Source of the DNA: Bacteroidetes bacterium CG2_30_32_10
Lineage (GTDB): Bacteria; Bacteroidota; Bacteroidia; Bacteroidales; CG2-30-32-10
DNA: 11,550 bases
Direction of reading: 5' to 3'
Assembly: GCA_001872995.1 (NCBI GenBank)
Contig: MNXO01000171.1
Span: 1 to 11,550, forward strand
The notes below the pieces were generated by a model. The model ran no database searches, was not told the origin of the DNA, and worked only from the letters and a program-made list of their open reading frames with translations. This document shows, in pieces, positions 1-5,653 of the stretch. The translations under genes were made by a program, and so were the position numbers. The stretch's first letter is position 1; every line of letters begins with the position of its first letter.

Positions 1-1308
1 AATCGAATTTCTGTTTTAAAACGTGTGAGTTTTTTTTCTGATACTACTGAAGAGAATTTAAAAGAAATTGCCCACCATTTAAGCAACATACATTTCGAAG
101 CAAATGAAAGCGTTTTCAAAAAAGGAGATGTAGGCAATTCGATGTATATTATTACGCAAGGTTTAGTAAAAGTTCATGACGGGGAACACGTTTTTACCAC
201 CTTAAAAAAAGAACAATTTTTTGGTGAATTTTCATTATTAGATGCCCAAGTTCGCTCTGCCTCTGTAACTACTATTGAACCCGCTGAATTGCTTCGGTTA
301 GATCAAGATACATTCTTTAGTATTATGAGTAAAAATATTGAAGTATCTAAAGGGGTACTTCAATCAATTATCAAACGTTTATACGACAAAGATAACCTAG
401 AAGAAGAACTAGCACGTAAAAATGCTGAAATATTAAGAAAGAACCGTGAGATAGAAGAAAAAAATGACGAATTAAGACAGCAAAAAGAAGAAATTACTAC
501 CCAAAGAGATGAAATAATTATTCAACGAAACCAAATAGAACGAATCAATAAGGATTTAACAGATAGTATTAAGTACGCACTTAGAATACAAGAAGCTATT
601 TTACCTCCTTATGATCATATCAATAAGCTTTTACCTAATTCTTTTGTACTATACTTACCAAAATCAATTGTAAGTGGCGATTTCTTTTGGGTTTCCGAAA
701 AAGACGATACCGTTTTATTTGCTGCTGTTGATTGTACAGGTCATGGCGTTCCTGGTGCTTTTATGAGTTTTGTGGGTTACAGCTTAATAAAACAAGCTAT
801 CAACGAACAAGGTTTATCTCAACCAAGCGATATTTTGAATTCTTTAAGCAATGGTATCATCGAAACTCTTAGACAAAACAATGATGCTTCCGTGGTTAAA
901 GACGGAATGAACTTGGTTATATGTGCGTTGAATAGGAAAAACTTAGTTTTAGAGTTTGCTGGTGTTCACAACCCTTTATATATTTTAAGAAATAACGAAA
1001 TCATTGACTTTAAACCAGACAGACAACCTATCGGGGAACCTTTTACTGAGCAATTTCAAGGTTTTTCAAATAACGAATTTCAATTATTAAAAGGCGATAC
1101 CATTTTCATTTTTTCAGATGGCTATATTGACCAATTTGGGGGACCTGATAATCGAAAATTTATGAGCAAGCACTTTAAGGAAACCCTTATCCAAATACAA
1201 AATCTATCCATGAAAAAACAAAAAGAAAAACTTTTAGAAATTTTCATAGAATGGAAAAACAATACCGTTCAAATTGATGATGTGTTGGTTATTGGTGTTA
1301 AGGTATAG
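1..1308 (+). CDS. cNMP-binding / coiled-coil / SpoIIE-type serine phosphatase (5'-partial)
   Basis: Signalling protein that probably dephosphorylates a partner-switch (anti-sigma antagonist type) protein in response to a bound nucleotide. The frame is open to the window edge. The first usable start is a GTG at 25, but the eight codons before it (ending VLKR) fit the usual lead-in to a cyclic-nucleotide domain, so the true start probably lies upstream. Numbering from that GTG: residues about 1-120 are a CRP-like cNMP-binding domain, with a phosphate-binding-cassette-like FGEFSLL...RSAS containing Glu68 and Arg77, the residues that contact cyclic nucleotide in CRP. Residues 122-180 are a charged coiled coil. 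Residues 181-427 are a PP2C-like SpoIIE domain with SGDFFW (Asp219), DCTGHGVPGA (Asp236), DGMN (Asp294) and FSDGYIDQFGG (Asp365), so the metal-binding aspartates are present. The ligand and target are not shown by the sequence. Further domains could lie upstream of the window. Confidence 0.9.
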   Translation, partial: NRISVLKRVSFFSDTTEENLKEIAHHLSNIHFEANESVFKKGDVGNSMYIITQGLVKVHDGEHVFTTLKKEQFFGEFSLLDAQVRSASVTTIEPAELLRLDQDTFFSIMSKNIEVSKGVLQSIIKRLYDKDNLEEELARKNAEILRKNREIEEKNDELRQQKEEITTQRDEIIIQRNQIERINKDLTDSIKYALRIQEAILPPYDHINKLLPNSFVLYLPKSIVSGDFFWVSEKDDTVLFAAVDCTGHGVPGAFMSFVGYSLIKQAINEQGLSQPSDILNSLSNGIIETLRQNNDASVVKDGMNLVICALNRKNLVLEFAGVHNPLYILRNNEIIDFKPDRQPIGEPFTEQFQGFSNNEFQLLKGDTIFIFSDGYIDQFGGPDNRKFMSKHFKETLIQIQNLSMKKQKEKLLEIFIEWKNNTVQIDDVLVIGVKV

Positions 1309-1366
1309 CAAAATTTCTGATAATTCTTATTTATTTTCAAATACAAAACTTTTATAAAAAAAATAT

Positions 1367-1374
1367 TACTTTTG
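1367..1374 (+). promoter_or_regulatory. Bacteroidota -7 promoter element before the transferase gene
   Basis: TACTTTTG matches the Bacteroidota -7 consensus TAnnTTTG exactly. It ends 5 bp before the ATG at 1380, so transcription would begin at or within a few bases of the start codon and the mRNA would be leaderless or nearly so. No TTTG is seen at the -33 position, so the assignment rests on the -7 element alone. Confidence 0.5.
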
Positions 1375-1379
1375 CAGCC

Positions 1380-3320
1380 ATGCAAAGCAATAATGTTTTT
1401 AAGCGAAATATCCACTTTAACCTTCTTCTTAGGCTTTCTTTCCTTTTGTTGCTTTATTCATTATTAAGATTTCTCTTTTACCTTTTTAATGCATCTTATT
1501 TTTCTGACCTTTCTTATACAGAATTGCTCATCATATTTTTAAATGGTGTTCGGTTTGACATAGTTGCGCTTATTGTGCTTAATATTCCTTTTATCATTTT
1601 ATTTATTATTCCGTTTAAATTTAGAAGTAACTCAAAATATCAAAAACTTGCAGCATTCTTTTTTGTAATTCCAAATGCAATTGGGTTTATTGGCAATTGT
1701 ATTGACTTTGAGTTTTTTAAATTTGAAGCTCGAAGAATGACTGGGGAAATATTTAATATTATTGGTATTGGAGACGACTTTGTTACACTATTGCTACAAT
1801 ATCTTACAGATTTTTGGTATATACTTTTAATTTGGCTTGCATTGGTAGCCATTTTAATAATTTTTTATAATAAAACAAAAATTATTTCTGATAACAATAA
1901 AAGTTTAAAAAAACATAGGTATTATATCATTGAGTCTCTCATGTTTATTTTATATCTTGTTATAGGAACTATTGGCGTTAGAGGGGGTTTCCAATTGGAA
2001 CCAATTTCTATTATTAATGCGGGCCAATTTACTAACTCTAAAAACATAGCTTTAGTCCTAAATACACCTTTTTGTATTATTAAAACTATTAATAAAACTG
2101 AACTTGAAGAGTATAAATTTTATAAAACAGAGGTAGAATTGAATAAAATATATTCTCCTATTCATAACCCAAAGCTTAAAGGCGATTTTAAAAAAATAAA
2201 TATTGTAGTTATTATTTTAGAAAGCTTTTCAAAAGAATACATTGGCTCCGTAAACAGCAATCTTGAGCCAAATGGTTATAAAGGGTACACTCCATTTCTT
2301 GATTCATTGATAAAACAAAGTTTATATTTTAATAATGCTTTTGCTAATGGCAAACGTTCTATTGATGCCATACCTGCAGTTACTTCCACTATTCCTAGTT
2401 TGATGAACAACCCTTACATTTCATCTATTTATGCTGGTGATAATATATACAGCATTCCTAAACTATTAAAAGAAAAGGGATATCAATCTTTTTTCTTTCA
2501 TGGAGGCACCAATGGAACAATGGGTTTCGATGCTTATGCTAAAATGGCTGGTTTTGACAAGTATATTGGGCGACAGGAATACAACAATGAAAAAGATTTT
2601 GATGGTAAATGGGGCATCTACGATGAGGAATTTTTACAATATTTTGCAAACAATTTAAACAAAACAAAAGAACCATTCTTTGCTGAAATATTTACACTTT
2701 CGTCCCATCATCCTTATCCTGTCCCCGAAAAATATAAAAATAAATTTAAAGAAGGAACCCTTCCTATTCACAGAAGCATTGAATATGCTGATTATGCATT
2801 AGCTCAATTTTTTAAAACTGCACAAAAAATGCCTTGGTTTAGCAATACGCTATTTGTTATCACTGCTGACCACACTTCGGAAGCATCGCACTTATACTAC
2901 CAAAACAATTTAGGAATATTTTCAATTCCAATTTTGTTTTATAAACCTGACAGTATTTTGCATAACTTTTCTAATACAGTAACCCAACAAATTGACATTA
3001 TGCCTTCAATTATGGATTTTATTAACTATGACAAATCATATCTCTCTTTTGGCAACTCTGTATTCGATTCAACAACCTCACATTTTGCTATTAACTACAT
3101 CAACAATACTTATCAATTGATAGAAAATGGTTATGCTTTGCAATTTGATGGAAAGCAATCGCTATCATTATACAACATCAATAAAGATAGTTTACTCCAA
3201 CAAAATTTAATAAATTCCGATCCGTTAATCAAATACACTCTTGATAAAAAAATTAAAGCCATCATCCAAAGTTATAACAATAGGTTGATAAATAATAGAA
3301 TGATTATTAAAAACAATTGA
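1380..3320 (+). CDS. LTA synthase family phosphoglycerol/phosphoethanolamine transferase (sulfatase fold)
   Basis: Membrane enzyme that probably moves a phospholipid headgroup (phosphoglycerol or phosphoethanolamine) onto an envelope glycan or lipid outside the inner membrane. Five hydrophobic segments fill the N-terminal third (about residues 13-37, 48-79, 88-107, 138-163 and 182-200), followed by RGGFQ and a periplasmic sulfatase/alkaline-phosphatase-fold domain from about residue 270. Visible active-site elements by comparison with LtaS are Glu281 (IILESFSKE), Ser327 in NGKRSID at the nucleophile position, His374 in HGGTNG, HHPY at 443-446, and Asp497-His498 in TADHTSEASH. The 646-residue length fits the family. 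Staphylococcal LtaS uses Thr at the nucleophile position; here it is Ser. The ATG start is chosen because it sits just after a good -7 element. A lipid kinase gene begins 5 bp after the stop, implying an operon. The donor and acceptor cannot be read from the sequence; classical lipoteichoic acid is not expected in this phylum. Confidence 0.88.
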   Translation: MQSNNVFKRNIHFNLLLRLSFLLLLYSLLRFLFYLFNASYFSDLSYTELLIIFLNGVRFDIVALIVLNIPFIILFIIPFKFRSNSKYQKLAAFFFVIPNAIGFIGNCIDFEFFKFEARRMTGEIFNIIGIGDDFVTLLLQYLTDFWYILLIWLALVAILIIFYNKTKIISDNNKSLKKHRYYIIESLMFILYLVIGTIGVRGGFQLEPISIINAGQFTNSKNIALVLNTPFCIIKTINKTELEEYKFYKTEVELNKIYSPIHNPKLKGDFKKINIVVIILESFSKEYIGSVNSNLEPNGYKGYTPFLDSLIKQSLYFNNAFANGKRSIDAIPAVTSTIPSLMNNPYISSIYAGDNIYSIPKLLKEKGYQSFFFHGGTNGTMGFDAYAKMAGFDKYIGRQEYNNEKDFDGKWGIYDEEFLQYFANNLNKTKEPFFAEIFTLSSHHPYPVPEKYKNKFKEGTLPIHRSIEYADYALAQFFKTAQKMPWFSNTLFVITADHTSEASHLYYQNNLGIFSIPILFYKPDSILHNFSNTVTQQIDIMPSIMDFINYDKSYLSFGNSVFDSTTSHFAINYINNTYQLIENGYALQFDGKQSLSLYNINKDSLLQQNLINSDPLIKYTLDKKIKAIIQSYNNRLINNRMIIKNN

Positions 3321-3325
3321 TAATC

Positions 3326-4204
3326 ATGGAAAAGAAAAAGATAATTTTTATTATTAATCCAATTTCGGGAGTTGGAAAACAACGATTGGTTGAAACAGCC
3401 ATAGACAAAACTCTTGATAAATCTATTTTTGATTATGATATTTCATATAGCAATGCTCCCAAGCATGCAACTGAATTAAGCAAAGATGCTGTTGATAAAA
3501 ACTATGATATTGTTGTTGCAGTTGGTGGTGATGGCTCAATTAATGAAGTTGCTAAAGGCATCATTGGTTCAAATTGCATTTTAGGTATTATACCAGTTGG
3601 TTCTGGCAATGGATTAGCAAGACATTTTAATTTACCATTCGATATTAGCCAAGCCATAGAAGTAATTAATCAATGCAACACAATTAAAATCGATACTGCC
3701 ACTATTAATGACCAATTATTTCTCAGCATTGCAGGGGTGGGATTCGATGCGTTGGTTGCTAATAAGTTTGCTAAAGGCAAACGGAGAGGCTTTTGGTCTT
3801 ATTTTAAAATTACAGTAAGGGAATACCCAAAATATAAGCCAAAAAAATATTCCCTTACTATTGATGGCAAAAAAATGAACAGACGAGCACTTCTTGTTAG
3901 TTTTGCCAATTCAAACCAATTTGGATACAACACATCCATTGCACCTATGGCAATTATTAACGATGGTTTTCTTGATGTGTGCATCTTAAGAAAAGTACCC
4001 ATTGTTAAAGCTCCTTTTATTGCTCATTTACTCTTTAGCAAGCGAATAGATAAAACGCCTTATATGGAAATTATTAAAGCCAAAGAAGTAAAAGTTATTC
4101 GTAAGAAGAATAGTAAAATACACATCGACGGAGACTCACTAAAATTAAATAAAGAATTAAATATTAAAATTAATCCCCTATCAATAAAGGTTATTGTGCC
4201 TTAA
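3326..4204 (+). CDS. Diacylglycerol/sphingosine-kinase-family lipid kinase (DagK/YegS type)
   Basis: Cytoplasmic or membrane-associated kinase that phosphorylates a lipid alcohol, most likely diacylglycerol to phosphatidic acid, using ATP. The 292-residue protein has the family signatures in order: an N-terminal strand followed by NPISGVGK (11-18), GGDGSINEVAKG (67-78) for nucleotide binding and catalysis, PVGSGNGLAR (90-99), GVGFDALVA (137-145), DGFLDV (213-218) and HIDGD (266-270). These cover the DAGK catalytic domain and the C-terminal beta-sandwich domain. The ATG at 3326 is preferred; a TTG at 3317 would add three residues and overlap the upstream stop, and is less likely. It lies 5 bp behind the LtaS-like transferase and is surely cotranscribed. 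That partner would generate diacylglycerol if it uses phosphatidylglycerol, which supports a recycling role. Because Bacteroidota make sphingolipids, a sphingoid base or ceramide is an alternative substrate. No intrinsic terminator is clear after the stop. Confidence 0.9.
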   Translation: MEKKKIIFIINPISGVGKQRLVETAIDKTLDKSIFDYDISYSNAPKHATELSKDAVDKNYDIVVAVGGDGSINEVAKGIIGSNCILGIIPVGSGNGLARHFNLPFDISQAIEVINQCNTIKIDTATINDQLFLSIAGVGFDALVANKFAKGKRRGFWSYFKITVREYPKYKPKKYSLTIDGKKMNRRALLVSFANSNQFGYNTSIAPMAIINDGFLDVCILRKVPIVKAPFIAHLLFSKRIDKTPYMEIIKAKEVKVIRKKNSKIHIDGDSLKLNKELNIKINPLSIKVIVP

Positions 4205-4362
4205 TGGTTTTTTAATGTAATTTTATCAATCTTTGCCTAAGGTATGAAATGTCTAAAGTAAATAATGATAATATTTTACAATAGAATTATTAACAACTTT
4301 GTAAATGACTTAACTGAAATGACATTATTTTTTAATATTATTGCGTATTATATTAAAAAAAG

Positions 4363-4393
4363 TTTGATAATTCAGATTTTTTAAATACTTTTG
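4363..4393 (+). promoter_or_regulatory. Consensus Bacteroidota sigma-ABfr-type promoter of rpmB
   Basis: TTTG at 4363-4366 is followed, after exactly 19 bp, by TACTTTTG at 4386-4393. This reproduces the Bacteroidota primary-sigma consensus TTTG-N19-TAnnTTTG with both elements perfect. Transcription should begin near 4398, leaving a leader of about 30 nt that ends in an A-rich stretch just before the rpmB ATG at 4429. The preceding intergenic sequence from 4205 shows no other convincing signal; AATCTTTG at 4228-4235 is one base off the -7 consensus and has no -33 partner. Confidence 0.75.
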
Positions 4394-4428
4394 CACCTCG
4401 ATTTTGAATAATTTTTAAAAAAGATACA

Positions 4429-4665
4429 ATGTCAAGAATTTGTGATTTAACTGGTAAAAAAGCAATAGGAGGAAACTCTGTATCGCATTCAAACACTAGA
4501 ACTAAAAGAAAATTTAATCCTAATTTGCAGATTAAAAAGTTTTTTATTCCCGAAGAAAATGATTGGATTACTTTAAAAGTATCTACTTCAGCCCTCAGAA
4601 ATATTAACAAAAAAGGAATTAGCGAATGTCTTAAAGAAGCTTTTGAAAAAGGCTTTTTAAAATAA
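4429..4665 (+). CDS. rpmB: Large ribosomal subunit protein bL28
   Basis: Structural protein of the 50S subunit. The 78-residue, lysine-rich product begins MSRICDLTGKK and continues with GGNSVSHSNTRTKRKF, the diagnostic N-terminal region of L28, followed by NPNLQ and a C-terminal segment with WITLKVSTSALRNI, all in the usual order and at the usual length. It has no CxxC pair near the N terminus, so it is the zinc-free form. It has its own consensus promoter upstream and a strong terminator 35 bp after the stop, so it is a single-gene transcript. In many Bacteroidota rpmB is followed directly by rpmG and a small DUF4295 gene; neither is present here. An overlapping frame on the opposite strand is a by-product of base composition. 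Confidence 0.97.
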   Translation: MSRICDLTGKKAIGGNSVSHSNTRTKRKFNPNLQIKKFFIPEENDWITLKVSTSALRNINKKGISECLKEAFEKGFLK

Positions 4666-4700
4666 AATAATTGTTTAGTTTTTCATAATTTTTGTTTTTT

Positions 4701-4736
4701 CGCTGCCGCTAATTTATTAGCGGCAGCGTTTTTTTT
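4701..4736 (+). terminator. Strong intrinsic terminator after rpmB
   Basis: A perfect 12-bp stem, CGCTGCCGCTAA with TTAGCGGCAGCG, encloses a TTTA loop (4701-4728) and is followed at once by eight T residues (4729-4736). The GC-rich arm stands out sharply from the AT-rich surroundings. The bases before the stem are T-rich rather than A-rich, so it works only in the plus direction and isolates rpmB from the next gene. Confidence 0.95.
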
Positions 4737-4770
4737 GTATATTCGCTTTTTATTTTGAAGGGTTCATATT

Positions 4771-5412
4771 ATGAAAAAATGCTTATTTACTTTTACGGCT
4801 TTGTTATTATTGAATATTTGTGTTTTTTTACAAGCCCAAAACCCGAAAAATGATGTTATTCAGCTCTCTGGCATTTTGGTTTCTGGCGATACCCTCACAC
4901 CAGTTCCTTTTGCAAATGTTACAATTAAATCTACTGGCAGAAGTACAATGAGCGATTATTTTGGTTTTTTCTCCATTGTTGTTAAAAAAAAAGATGAAAT
5001 TGTCTTTTCTGCCTTAGGATACAAAAATTCAAACTACGTAATCTCTGATACACTCTCACAAAACAGGTATTCTCTAATTCAAATATTAACAATCGACACT
5101 ATTTATCTCAAAGAAGCTATAATATATCCTTGGGCAACTTACGAACAGTTCAAAAAAGCTTTTGTGAAAATAACAATTCCTGATGATAATTACGAAAAAG
5201 CCATTAAAAATTTTGTGATGATAAACCAATTAAAAGATAAATGGGAAGACTACCCGATGGATGCCAATATGAATTACAATAATTTTGTGAATCAAAAAGT
5301 AAGCAAATTATACTATGCAGGTCAATTGCCTCCAAACAATCTACTCAACCCTTTTGCTTGGGCATCCTTTTTTAAGGCTTGGAAAAATGGGAAACTGAAA
5401 ATTGAAAAATAA
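4771..5412 (+). CDS. Exported carboxypeptidase-regulatory-like domain protein
   Basis: Small secreted or periplasmic protein of unknown role. Residues 1-22 form a signal peptide (MKKC, a hydrophobic core, then LQA before Gln23), with no lipobox, so cleavage by signal peptidase I is expected. Residues about 30-105 match the carboxypeptidase-D regulatory-like beta-sandwich seen at the N terminus of many Bacteroidota outer-membrane proteins: LSGILVSGDTLTPVPFANV, then a GRSTMSDYFGFFSI turn and ALGYK. The remainder (about 110-213) begins with LKEAIIYPWATYEQFKKAF and has no TonB-receptor barrel or peptidase, so the domain stands alone with a short specific C-terminal region. The protein looks complete rather than truncated. 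The ATG is chosen because the signal peptide starts there. No consensus promoter was found; the upstream terminator separates it from rpmB. Confidence 0.85.
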   Translation: MKKCLFTFTALLLLNICVFLQAQNPKNDVIQLSGILVSGDTLTPVPFANVTIKSTGRSTMSDYFGFFSIVVKKKDEIVFSALGYKNSNYVISDTLSQNRYSLIQILTIDTIYLKEAIIYPWATYEQFKKAFVKITIPDDNYEKAIKNFVMINQLKDKWEDYPMDANMNYNNFVNQKVSKLYYAGQLPPNNLLNPFAWASFFKAWKNGKLKIEK

Positions 5413-5653
5413 ACAAAACACCTATGAACCATAAGTTTCTCTTTGGTGAGAATCGGTTTAATATGTCCATCCTATACATTACCAATATGACTGTAACTTT
5501 CATAATATAGCTTATATTTAAGTTCTTCTGTAATTATTATTTGGTATTATAGCTATGTTTTTAAAAAAAAATATTATTTTTTATTTACGTAAATTATAGC
5601 TGTGCTATGGATAAAACCGATTTGTTTTCCCAATCCATTAGAAAATCTTTGTT
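5413..5653. other. Convergent intergenic region
   Basis: Gene-free junction where the plus-strand genes meet the 3' end of the minus-strand cluster. It is very AT-rich, with an A-run near 5563-5572 and a 12-bp palindrome ATTTACGTAAAT at 5583-5594. An imperfect inverted repeat around 5611-5656 (ATAAAAC with GTTTTAT arms) could serve as a weak terminator for the minus-strand transcript, but no clear hairpin plus T-tract is seen for either direction. Confidence 0.6.

Noticed and set aside
1640..1852. 70-codon open frame on the minus strand inside the transferase gene
   Set aside because: It lies antisense within a membrane-segment region of a clearly real gene, has no recognisable product, and is explained by base composition.
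3799..4002. 67-codon minus-strand frame inside the lipid kinase gene
   Set aside because: Shadow of a well-supported conserved coding sequence.
4228..4261. Near-consensus -7 element (AATCTTTG) followed by a five-codon ATG ORF, as a possible leader peptide
   Set aside because: One base off consensus, no -33 element, and so short an ORF is expected by chance; the rpmB promoter lies downstream of it.
4353..4610. 85-codon minus-strand frame over the rpmB promoter and rpmB
   Set aside because: It is antisense to an unmistakable ribosomal protein gene and crosses that gene's consensus promoter; no family resemblance.
5583..5594. 12-bp palindrome ATTTACGTAAAT in the convergent junction, as a possible binding site
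   Set aside because: No gene starts nearby and such palindromes are common by chance in AT-rich DNA.
5413..5653. Attachment site or mobile-element remnant in the convergent junction
   Set aside because: No tRNA, transposase fragment, terminal inverted repeats or direct repeats bracket it.
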